Assembly (NCBI RefSeq): GCF_028389875.1
Contig: NC_084702.1
Coordinates: 67,305,582-67,369,581, forward strand
Direction: 5' to 3'
Source of the DNA: Rhea pennata
Taxonomy: Eukaryota; Chordata; Aves; Rheiformes; Rheidae
Length of the DNA stretch: 64,000 nt
Part shown: positions 25,606 through 37,815 of the stretch, in pieces
How positions within the stretch are numbered: the first letter of the stretch is position 1
Layout: each line of letters starts with the position of its first letter
Notes under the pieces: generated by a model
Seen by the model: the letters and a program-made list of their open reading frames with translations, nothing else
Told to the model about the DNA's origin: nothing
Databases searched by the model: none
Program-made: the position numbers and the translations under genes

Positions 25606-28600
25606 CCCTATCTCTGATTCCAAGGGGACTAATACTCCTATTCAGCCTGAATAAAAATACCATTTTCGAAAGGGCAGAACTTGCAATAAATTTGATTGAA
25701 ATCAGTGGCTGGATGAAATGGTGCTGATTCACACTACAAGTCTGGCCCCAATAGTTTCCATTTGTACTGTCAGGAAATTAATCAGTTCCAGTCTTATCTG
25801 TGCTTAAACAAATATTCATTATATCTATGTGTACAATACACTGCATTAAAATATACTTTATGTTGACAGCTTTTTTGTTCCCATCCATACATTACCAAAT
25901 GGGGGTTCCCTATGTAAATGAGAATATGGCAGCACTGAGTTAGCTTTTTGGTCTGTTGTTTAGAGAATGCTACACATATCCCAAAAGACATGAAGAGTTA
26001 AAGCAGAATAGACTCCAAGGGCTAGCGTATGTTGCCATTTTTATGCAACTCCTTACTCCGTTTTCTCCCATATTTACATTCCTATAAATACCCCATTTCC
26101 TGTTGCATTTATCTGTTATACTCATCTAAACTTTGACTGCCTTGGGATACAAGCTGCTTTCTTAGTTCTCTTTTACTTAATTAATTTTTTACAAGGTACA
26201 AGGGCAACCTGGCTAATGGCTGGATATTGCTGCTTACACAAGTGATGCAAAGTCCATGAACGTTTTGCCGCCTTGGGAGCTGGTTTAGCTGGTGCCAGTA
26301 CCACTGTAGGATGTCTAGTGCAGCAGGGGAAGGAGAAGTGCCAGCACTTATATCCATGAGAGTGCAGAAGAGCGAGGAAAATGCAAACAGGGAGTGTTCA
26401 CAAAGCCTGATGTACCAACCCAGCAGAGTGCCCCCCACACCAAGGAGGGGCAGCAACTACCAAAGCTCCTCAGGTGGCTGAGTCTGAGTTGCTCAGTGAG
26501 GCTCCAGCTCTTCATTTAAAGGAGCATCTGTTCAGGAATAAGATGTTACAGCCAGCCTACGGAGGCTTTAAGCTGGAGGCATTAAGCTGAAGTTAGCTTT
26601 TGCAAATGCCCCTCAGGCAATCATCTGCAGCTGTCTAGCCTGACCATCCTTAAACCAGGACAAGCGTCCTCTATATGTATGTATGTGTCATGTTCCATGA
26701 ATTCTTGTAAAATAAAGCTAGTAAAATAATAACAATATTACCAAAGAAGTCTATTTGTGAAGCTGTAGAACACATCTGAAACACTTTAAATATTTGTTAT
26801 CATCACAGAAACACACCTCGCCATAGCATTTCCATAGAAAGGAGACTTTAAATTTACTCCTGACAGTAACGATATGCAGTACATGATATTAAAAAGATAC
26901 TGACTTTAACTGGAGTGATAAAATACCAAGGTTTTTTGATTTACAAAGTAAATATTGATGTGCAACGAAGCCAAGGTTAATATTTGTCTCAAAGGACAAT
27001 GAATTTTGGTGATCAACAAAGCTATAAGTTAGTCAAGGCCCTTAATGCCCTCAGGTTAGAGTGGTGTTAATCCAGAGAAAGTCTATTGAAATAAATGGAA
27101 TCGTAGCAGTTTGAAAAGAAGAATGGGTTTAGGCTTAATATATTTTCTCTTTTTCCTCAAAGCAATAGCCAGATTGCCAGCAACAGTTTAAGAGAACCTT
27201 TTAAAAAAACTTCTCTCTTTATTGGTTACTGTTAAGCAGTAAGAGAAAATATAGAAGTGCATCTACGCCAATATGATGTGACTGAAGAATTAATTCAAGG
27301 AAAAACAAATGTATAATTATTGTGCATTTCTAAGATGACAGCCAAAATAAAACAAGTTCATTCTTAATGCAAATGAAGTAAATACACAAATAATTTGTAT
27401 GGTCACTAATTGTGATGGTCACAGTTTTAAAAAACAAGAGCTGGCTTCTGGAGAGATTGAAAATAAGAAAATTTGCATTGAGGTTTGAACCCCTGAATCT
27501 GCTTGACAGCCCTGAAGTATAGTCTAATAAAAGTCAGGTAAAATACTGTTGAATTCTAGTATTAAAGAGTTCCCCATATGAGCTTTCCAGCCTCATCACC
27601 AGATACTTTTTACCTGCATGTAATATAAATCTGGATCTTTATGACTACTTGATCTGAGCAGCTGTTGTGTTACTTGAATGTCAACATTGCTGTTTTCAAC
27701 AGAATTAAACCAGCATACCGATGGAAAAATGCAGTTGTAAATGAGGCCATCTCATCTCTTTTCTGAGCCTTCCTTTTTCTGCCAAAGATGTTGCACAGGT
27801 CATCTGATCTAAGCTTTGTTTTCACAGAAAAAACCCAAACACTTTAGATGTCCTTTCAAGACTTTTGCAGAAGCAAGGATTTCCCACCATCAATAATACA
27901 TCAGGTTCTTGTGCAAAGGGCAGCCACGGAGGATTCTTGCAACATCAAAAACAAATCCATCCTTGAAGGATTTTTAAAGCATATTTCAAAATATGTTCTA
28001 ACCAAAACAAGCCACACACACGGGAGAAACACTTTATTGTCACTTCCCAGCCACTAGACACTTCTACGAGTAAATGATTTCTAACACTCTTATTCTACTA
28101 CCTAAATGTTATGGTGTTCTCTCCAGTTCCTGAAAAGACAAAAAAGAGGGTTTATGATGTCCCTTTCTTTACATGCAAGACTGATAACTAGATAAAGGTT
28201 TTGCAATTGCTTTTCCAAGGACAAACAAGGAAGAAAAAACATCCAAATTCATATCACCAACGTGTATGGAGGACTTTGATACCAAGCTGGCTTGCCCGAG
28301 GTAACCTCAAAATGTGCAGCATAAGAATAAGAAAAACATAACTTTGAAAGTATATGATGTTGGTGTTGGCAATGAGTACTGCTGAACTGCAGGGAAATAC
28401 AGGATGCCTCTGCTGTTTCCTTTTTTGCAGAATACATTTGCTCTTGGAAGAGTTCTCTTAAGGCATTTTCTGCAAATAAAAGCTATCTGATGTAAATGGG
28501 TTTTTTTTTTTAGTCTGATCATTTGTTAGAAATAATTTATTTTTGCTCAGTCATGAGTAATTGTCTGTGACAAGCACACGTTTAAAGTTGTAAGCAATAT

Positions 28601-30486
28601 TAAAAGAGATTTTTTTTTTTAATTGTGAAAGTTGAAGTAGGTTGTATTGTGCACAGACATTCAGTCAGTTTGGCACATGCAATCATGTAACCTTAAATTA
28701 ATATTTATTTCTCCTCTCAGACAATGGAGCTGAAATATTCCAAGTTGAGTTCAAAATCTGTCCTTTTACTTTTAGGGGGAACTTTCTCAGTCCAAAACCA
28801 CAGAACTGATCCTGAAGTCACAAATTATATTCTTCTAATGACAGATCTGATTGGAAAGAATGAACTACATCATACTATGTTCTAATTCCTGGATTTTTTT
28901 AGTAGTTTACATCTAGTAGCCAGTCCTAAAATATCTCAGTAGTATATTTCTCCAAGGAATAACTTGAATGGGAAACAATGTGGAACTGTGCACTGAGGTG
29001 AACTCAAGCCTCACCAAAGACAAAAGCCTCAGTTCGTGACAATTGCAAACATTTGGAGCTTCGTAGTACCTTGTTCCAAAGTGAACTGCCACTGCCCTAA
29101 TTACTCCTGCAGCTGGTAGATCGACCAGCAGCATTTGAGGATTACTTATACTTGCCCAGACTGTCTGACATATAAGAACTGGACATGTGCACACAGCTCA
29201 GGCATATCAACCAGATTACAAATGAGCAGCACATCTAACATTTAAATTATCACTCACACACAAGCAGTGGCTCTGCACATGCTTGGCAAGCCCACCTCTT
29301 CCAGGAGGTATCAGACCTTCTGTGCCTGTACCCGATCATTGACATGCACCCTGTCTTCCAAGACAGTGGCAGCAATAAAAGAAGTATGGCAGGGATCAGT
29401 CATACTTCCTTCCCTTGGACAACCCTAATAAGCCTGTCTTGTCTTTTCCCTTCCATGGCTTTGCAACTATGTGCACAAAGGATGAGGCTCACTATCCATA
29501 ATATACTGTGCCCACGAACATCAGCCTGCTTGGGAAACGCCCAAGAGAACATGGCTTCTGTATGTAAGCCTGAGGTAGCTTACTATGTGCCAGCTCTGTC
29601 TGCCTGGGAAGTCAGTGTGTACTCATGAGCTAGTGCACAAGAAATCTGCTTTCCCTATAGAAACTGGGATGGAGATCAACTTTTAGCCAAAGGCTTAGTG
29701 AGTAGAGCACTCAGGCAGGAATCTGGCCTCAGGTTCCTTTTCTGCATCTGGGAAATGTCAAATCCACATTTTCCACAGCAGATAGATACCCTTTCTGCAG
29801 ACCCAGAGACTCAAGTGCTCTCACTGCTCCTTTCATTTCCCTGTGGAAAGTTGAAGAGCTTCAGAGGGAGAAATTACATCTGATCGCTCTCTCCTCTCCA
29901 CCAAATAATCCCTTGCTCTGTATTCAAGACACATTCCTGCAACAAGAGAGTTAAGTCCAATGCCTATCAGGCAGAGGGGCAACTACCTAGATGTTTTGCA
30001 CATGGGTGAAAGCCTTGTTTAGTTACAGGGAAAAGGGGTGATATTACCTCCTCTTCTAGAAGCATTTTAAATAAAAAAGCTGAGCCTTCCTTTTCTGAAA
30101 AAAAGAATTTAGGCATCTAATTTTAGGAATGGAAATCCCAAAGCAATTCCAAGTGAAGTAAGGCTCTTTGCTGTAGCCTGGCACAAGTTGACTATGCCCT
30201 GGAGAAAAGCAGCATTCAGCTTGCCTGGTGGATTTTAATCTCCATTCACTTACTTTAAAGGCACATCTACATGGTTCAGCTGTGTTTGAGATACCCATTC
30301 TATCTCCAGGGGAAGAAGCACATTTACATAGAAGAGTATTGGAGAGAGAAATTCATTAGGATCCCTGAAGCAGTTCAGAAGCATCAAGGCTTTCAAATCA
30401 ATTAGCCTTGTCTTCGTGCTCTCCTGAGACCTCTATTCTGCACCAGCAGTTACCTGAGGCTTCTGCAGTACCCCATACAGGGGATG

Positions 30487-30515
30487 GATCTTTTGCAGAC
30501 AACGATCTTTTGCAG
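30487..30515. repeat. Two-copy short tandem repeat
   Basis: GATCTTTTGCAG occurs twice with a 17-nt period (30487 and 30504). Confidence 0.7.
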
Positions 30516-32540
30516 AACATGGATTGCGACCCAGAGGTTCTGGCTTTTAGACAGCCCTACACCTGCCAATGGAAATATTACACCCATCTCATCTGGTCTT
30601 CTACTTTCTGAGTCTGAATCATCTCTAGACTGATGGATAGGCAATACATACAAATACATACAAAAATTGAATGGTTTGAACAGCTTCAGTTTAGTAAATT
30701 TAGTGCTACAGGGCAAACACATAGAAGTAAATTATTTCAGACTAGTTCTCTTTAGTTTAGAAGCCTGCTGTTACATTTCCATGCAAAGGAATTGAAATAA
30801 TGTAATAAATTGATTTAGAAACTATTGTAGTAAAGCTGATGCAACATCTGGTTGTAGACTTAATATAAGACTTCTTTGTCTCTTGAAAGGGGATTTGTAA
30901 ATTGACAATGAGCAATTACTCATTTTCATAGTATAAATTTCAATGGCGTAAATCTGCCTTGCTGTAAATAAGTCAAGCCAGAATCTATTTTCTCTTCTCT
31001 ATAATCAGTGTGAATAAATGAATATTTTTTACAAAATATTCATAATTCAAACACTTCCTGAGCATGACTAATGTAAAAAAAATTTTTTTAGATTTCCTTT
31101 GTTCCTTCTCACATAACTTTTTATAAATAATACTCACATTCTGTGCACCCTGTGAATGAAAATTAAGAGACAATATCCAAGGGATATGCCATTATTTATT
31201 ATGGGATAATAGACTCCTGCTGCTACATCAATGGGATTGGGCAAAACTGAGGAATTTATGGAAAATATATGTCAAGGCAAAACTGACAATTTTATTTCCA
31301 AAACAGGAGATTTTTATCATATTATATGTTATGTTTTATGTTATACTATACATGTGATATAGCTCTTAATTATTTTCTCTTATCAAAGTTGGTTCTGTAG
31401 AATAAGAACTTACTATTTCCTTAAAGCCCTTTATAAGACAGTTTTGTACACACAAACAGTCCTATTAGAAGGAATAGAATTATTAGTCCAAATATAGACT
31501 AGCCCAACAAGTAAGGGCATAACACTAAGTTCTTGGGGGCAGAGTGTGCCTTTAAGGCCCAGTTTTGCATTGCTGCAGAATAGACATGCATGATCCATCC
31601 CAGAGGTTTCTGAAAGTGATTGTGTATCAAAGAGACCACAAATACATCCAGACAGATAGATTTATGTCATATGCTCTGTCTGAAGGGAAACCGCTGTGCT
31701 GCAGTCAATCAGTGATAATGGTGTCCATAAATAAACAATTATCTAAATGAGCTTTTTAGCTTTTATAATTAAGTTATAGTCCCTTCTATGAGTGTTTTTT
31801 GAACTCTAATTGGATACTCGAACTACAAGCAGTGATGTGGATTTTCAGAACAGCAGGAATCCAGGACTACAGGTAACACTGCATATACAGTTACTACTGC
31901 CTGGTCATTTATCCATGCATACAGGCAATTAAATAATGACATGATGGCACAAACTGCTGGAGAGGTACATACCCTTCCATGATCTTTGCTAGAGAAGAGC
32001 TTCTAGGCATCTCATGCAACTCTTGTGGAGGGTTATTATTTTCTACCAGCTGAAAATGATGGGCCTGTGACATAAGGCAGACACAGAAAGCTGCGTGATG
32101 GCAATATTATCCATGAAAATACTCTTATATGTTGTACAACACATTTTGCCACAAATGAGTGTGTGATATAACCTGCTTCTTATCTTCCTACCCTCCTCAG
32201 ATACCTTTGCTTAGCATTAAATTAGGGTTTTTTTGGAACTTTAATTTCAATACTAGGTTTCTCCTGACTTACGTTATCTTATTTTCACCAATTCACCAAA
32301 TTGAAAATTAATGCTTTTTTATTAAAAGATTAATTCAGTTTTTGATTTTTTTGTGATTTTTTTCAAATAGCCTTTTTCAAGGATGAAGGAATCATTTCTC
32401 TTTGTACTGAGGTTAAATTTGGCATTAGTTTCTTTGGGCTCTGTAACAAATGAATAAAATCACTTCCTTAAATCTTTTTTCCAATCTGGAATCTATCATT
32501 TTAAAAAAGGACTATTTGAATTATCTCTTTCTCAATCCCA

Positions 32541-32560
32541 AATTCTAATTCTAATTCTAA
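32541..32560. repeat. (AATTCT)3 short tandem repeat
   Basis: AATTCT repeated three times. It resembles a CR1 tail unit in composition, but no CR1 body adjoins it. Confidence 0.7.
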
Positions 32561-35500
32561 GTGCAGTAGCTATGTATTAAATTTTCACTTCTTATGCCTC
32601 TTTTTCAAACTAGTTACAATGAAATGATCAAATTGGCTTATCTTTCTGGTGAAAGGCTACAGAGGCTTTCATTGTAGATCACCATTTAATACTGAGCCCA
32701 CATCAGCAGAAGATCACAGTCATCACTATCTAATGACTGATTGCTTGGTGATCTATGTGATCATGTGTTTGGTGGCTCTAGTCCCATACTTCAGTATTCC
32801 TGTAGTATGCTGGCCAATGGTTTGGTGTTGCAGGACTAACCAAAACACAAAGATGTATACTTCATTAAAAGGATTGTGTTTTGCTACATGTTTGAAGACT
32901 TTTGTTTCTACACTGCAATTAAAACTGTAAGTTTTGAAAAACGTCCGTGGGAGATACAGGAAAGGAAAAGACTACAAGACATCTGCACCTAAAAGAAATT
33001 AGGAAGCTTTCTAGTTCAGTCATAGGAAGAGATTTGGAAGGGGAAAGAGTAATCACTAGGTGCTGCCTTATTTCTTCCATTTCCCATTCCTTCATTTGTC
33101 TGCATTTGGCAATCTGCTGTCCCCAGTGGTATGGTCGTTTCTGGTCTATCAGACCCTTGTGCCTAGCATGGTTTAATCAGTAGTCTAAGTTACTCTTTCA
33201 CTGTAGCAATGAAAGAAAAGCAAATAGTTAACAAGTGACTAAGAGTCTCTATAATTGCTGACCTTCAATAGTCTATATAATGTGACTTTAGGCCACTGAG
33301 TAATAAATAGACTAGTGTAATATTTACAGACATGTCTGGAATGCAGCGAGTTCCTCTCTTCTCTTTCACGAAGTCATTAATGGCTCTGTTAGGAATCAGA
33401 CTACCACTGCTCATGTTCCCCCAAAACATTTTTATCTCTTGACAGTTTATGCTGACCTTTCTATTTTGTTTTGATTTGTTGTTCCCTGATCCATTTCCCA
33501 AATTCTGCAAACTGTTCTAAGGGGTTAAATGATTTCAGCAACTGGTTCTGTGAACTCAGTCCCAGCCATGGATTCCCAGTCCGGTGATCAGAAGACCTCA
33601 TAGAGACAGCATTTCTCAATCAGTTCCTTTCAGGTGGAAAGGACTATGTTGTTTGTACGAATAGAAATTTTCCTACTGAAAGTACACAACTCTCCCTCTC
33701 CAGGAGCCAGTTTCCACTGCTTTGAAATGCTGAATATCGAAGCAAAAGAGGAAAAATAGGAAATGTGTTTTGGAAAGTAGAAATGAAAACATATGGAGAA
33801 ACAGTTTATTTCTTTCCTTCTTTCTTTGCCTCTAAGACAAAATCTGAACGCTTCTAAAAACTCCAGCCTTACCGAAAAGAAACAGTGTGAGTTTGGTCTT
33901 TGAGCTGTATCGGGTACACAGGATTTGCTTATAAGAAGAGTGAAGGGACTATTTCCGAAGAATAAAAATCAGCACTTTTGAAGAAGCAGTTCAGATTCAT
34001 AATGTTGCAGAGTTCCATTAAAAAAGTTAAGTAATTGTTTGCAGCTGCCCATTAAAGCTATTTCCTTTAAATCCCATGGCACTGAAGGCAGAAAGAAAGA
34101 GTCTTTATGCCAGTTTTTGTGGATCATAGTGTTGGCCATAAACCCTGTTCCTGTGGTCCCCAAATCATTTTTGGTTTGTTTCTGTTTTATTCCAACTACA
34201 GACAATTCAAACAGTCATTTTATGTTCCAAAACAAAAATAAAGTAATGAAGAATGAAAGGAATTGACAGAAAAATGGATTAAAATCCATTCAAAACAAGA
34301 CAAAAGAGAAATACTATCAGAACTGCTGACTACTAGATGGTCCACTAAATACTGAATCTGTATCTGCATCAAATTATGTCTACGTTGCAGAGGAAGAAAT
34401 AAGCCTAGGTACACTCCATCTCATGTAATATCTCTGAGTCAAATCTCTTTCCGACATTTAGTTTCCACAAAGATTTTTGTATCAGTCTGTAACTTGCTTT
34501 GATTTCCAGTGTGGTATGTTGCATTATGACTCAGCTAAGTATTTGGCCCTTGGGAATGTTAAAGAAATGTTCTCCTGAGCTAAACTCATTCGCTTTGTAA
34601 TATTTACATCATAGAGCTAAATTTAACTTTCAGCAGAATGTTTTTACCTTGCACATAACTGTTCCATGGCCTAATTGCCCACATGAACCTCACTTCCTTG
34701 AAAACAACAGCATTAATTAAGTAAAAGCCTAAGGCAGTTTGAGCACAGCCCAGAGATGTCAGACCCAAACAGTATCTATTATCCAAGGGCTATGTAGACT
34801 GGAGAGCGGGTGGAAAGTTTTTTAAAGGAATTTTCTCTGTGAGGTCAGTAAAAGGAGATAGCACACTTGGCTATTTTTGCAAAACAGCAAATAAGGAAAT
34901 GTGAGAAATCTGTCTCATGTTATCATCTTCCTCTGATATTGGGTAACTATTCTCGGATTAGTTCAGCAATTTCTTTCCCTTCCATTCCCGCCCCTTCCAT
35001 TTCTGCACATGTGCAATAAACATCTGTGTTAGGGCAATGACACATTCTCACTTCAGACCCATTCCTTTCCCTTTTTAGGGAGAGCTGCTCTCTAGTCGAC
35101 TCTGCAAGTGGCAGCATGTTAATATTTACTTGCACTTATTATATAAAAGACAATTTTTCAGCGCTACAACATCACTGTTTAGATGAGAATGTGAGATGCA
35201 CAGAGAACTCAGACTGTAAATAAAGGTCATTTTAATCCTGTTCTAAATTTAATTCATTTTGCCAAATGTTCTTGTCTGGCAGAAATGCCACAGATTATAC
35301 ACATTAAAGAGGAAAATAAAAAAGCAAACAGATCTATCTTAAGCAAGGACATCTTCAGTTAAGGCAGAAGAAAGACCTGGAGTCTTCTAAAAGCTGCTGT
35401 GTAGTTTGCAGAGCCAGTCAATACACTTCAGAAAGATTTCTTTGATGCAGTGATTGGAATGACACAAAATGTGAACATGAGAGATCCAGTTAATATATTT

Positions 35501-37349
35501 CCACAGGAAGAATTTACCATTATGTCCCACAGAATTTGTGCAATACTTTTTCTTTAGTAACTGCTCCAGAATTGGTCATGTGCATCCAAGGAGCAGTTCT
35601 TTCACTTCAGCTTATCATACACAGCTCTCATTTCCCTGTTACTTTTTATGACAATATTCCAACAATGAATGTAACAGCGCAGACATTTTTAAAAGAGAAA
35701 CACACACGTTCCAGCTTCCATCTTGGAAAGCACAGAGATGGCTTTTACTACACAGCTTTGTGTTTCTCCATAAGCTATTTTGATTTCTTCTAATACAAAT
35801 ACTACTATAAAAATAAAAATTACAGTCTTTAAATATACAAGAAAGGAAATGAGTACTTCACCAAGTAAGTGCTTGAACAACCTCCAGAGACAAAGTACAC
35901 GGGATAGAAAAGCCACATAAACAACAAGAAGAAATAGAGGAGTGAGAGATGATGGAAAACTGTAAGAGTGGAGCAGTAAAATGTAAGCCAAGGCTTTTTA
36001 ATTTATTCTGTGTGCTGCAGAATAGAGGAGTAGATGGGGAGGATTCCAATAACGAAAAATCCATTTAAAGTACCTACAATGGCTGCCAATGTATTTCTAC
36101 TTTGCAAAATAAATTTGCTTCCCCTTATCATCTTCATTCGTCACTAAGCTTTTTGTTTGCAAATCCTTTCCTCTTTAGTATGAAAGGTGAATAGTTCTAC
36201 CGGGATTGGTGTCTTTTCTGTGTGGTGCACGCCTACCCGTAAGATGTTCACATACGGAATGTAAATTTTTTGTGGATAGAGATGGCTAGAGGTGCACATC
36301 ACATTCCTGTGATGATCTGGCAACAGCTGATTTCTCCCTTGCAACCCAGAAGGATTTCTGCTGGTTTGTTCTGTTTCACATATAGCCCTTTTAGCTGGAT
36401 TTCTCCATCATCTGCAATTTGTGTTTAACAGTATATTTCCGCATGATCTGAGTGCCTGGGATCTCATTGTGGTCACCTTAGACTCTGAATCTTGCTTTTA
36501 CATTATTCCAATCTTGGTTTTGAAAACCTTCCTGGGTTAAGCTTTGGCTACCTTTTAGCCCTTCTCTTTAAACTTCAGCATTTTAACACTTTATGTTTTC
36601 TAGGAAATCCACAATTGCACCTGAAATGAACAGATGAATGTCTTTAGACCAGACCTTTCACTTCCTGTCATTTTACTTTTCAAATGACAATTTCAGAGAA
36701 TGTGAAGTGAATTTAAGAAATCTGGCTTGCAGAGTTGGTGCTCTTTTACTGTGCACAATGATAGCCTAAGAATACCTGTGTTTCTTTATTTGTTTTACTT
36801 ATTTCTTGTTTATTTTAAAAAATGTTCGATATGAGAAATCTTGTCTTCAGACGTTTCTCTGCCATTTTGTGCCAACTCTCACTCTTTTTGGAAGGAGATT
36901 TTGAACAGTCTGACTAACAATCCTTCCTCTTTCACTTGTTTGACTTAGGAGTCACCACAGTTTCACTAGTTCTGTACTCTTCTATCAGCTGCTTCTAGAG
37001 ATATTGCTGCATTTTTCATATGGAAAATTTGAATAACTTCCAAAGTGAAAACAAATACCCGAAAGTTTCAGACCACCTTCATAAATCAGGCAAAATGCAG
37101 TCTTTAAGACTCCCACTCTCAAAAAAATCCAACAAAAACAACCCAGAATACCATTCTTCTTTCCTTCCAGTGGTTTCAAAAATCACAGACCTTCTCCTTT
37201 TATCTCCATTTTACAAGTAAAGGAAAAAATGATGATTCAATATATATTTCTATTATCCAATGCTCTAAATGACTTGTCAGACTTCTGTGATTTTTTTAAC
37301 CACTGTATTAGACACTTTAGTGTGAAAAAACACTTATTTCATCATTGCA

Positions 37350-37815
37350 AGAAAAATGGTAGTACTGGATCAGCCTAAAGCTTTGGATAGCCCAGCATTT
37401 GCAGTCGTAGTCATAAGTGGATGGCTAAGGAAAAGTATAAAAAAAGGCATGCCTATAGTACTTCCCATTAAGAGTTTCCCAGTATTCCCCCATATTTTTC
37501 TGCTTCCTGAGTTGGATGTGGTTTTTATATACTTAGTAACTCTCACTGGATTTTTCTACCATGAACTTGTCCAGTCCTTACTTTAGCCCAGGCAAACTTT
37601 TACTATCCATACTGTTCTTTGGCAAGACGTTTGCCCATGTAAAGAACTATCTCCTTTTGTTTGCCTCTGGTTCATACCAACCTCATTCAAAATTCTCTGG
37701 TTCTTTCATTGAATGAAAGAATGATCCCTTTCCACCCTTTCCATGCCTTTCATGATTTTATAGACCTCTATCTAATCCCCTCAGCCATTTCTTTTCTACT
37801 CAAAGAATGCTAGGT
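37350..37815 (-). mobile_element. Decayed old CR1/L3-type LINE relic, antisense
   Basis: The plus strand reads as the complement of an old amniote CR1 3' region. It starts GTACTGGATCAGCCTAAAG, GATAGCCCAGCAT, continues through CATGAACTTGTCCAGTCC, TTTGGCAAGACGTTTGCCC, CTCCTTTTGTTTGCCTCTGG, and reaches ATGATTTTATAGACCTCTAT then CTAATCCCCTCAG and TCTTTTCTACTCAAAG. These match, in order, the pattern I recall from crocodile and turtle CR1 copies. The element therefore lies on the minus strand with its 3' end near 37350. It is non-functional. Confidence 0.72.

Larger units (their letters stand above)
25608..37349. other. Gene-poor non-coding stretch
   Basis: About 12 kb of AT-rich sequence. No supported exon, RNA gene or young mobile element. 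A faint L3-like tail may lie near 26110-26200 and a faint trace of another amniote repeat near 29690-29760, neither strong enough to list. Small simple repeats are entered separately. Confidence 0.55.
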
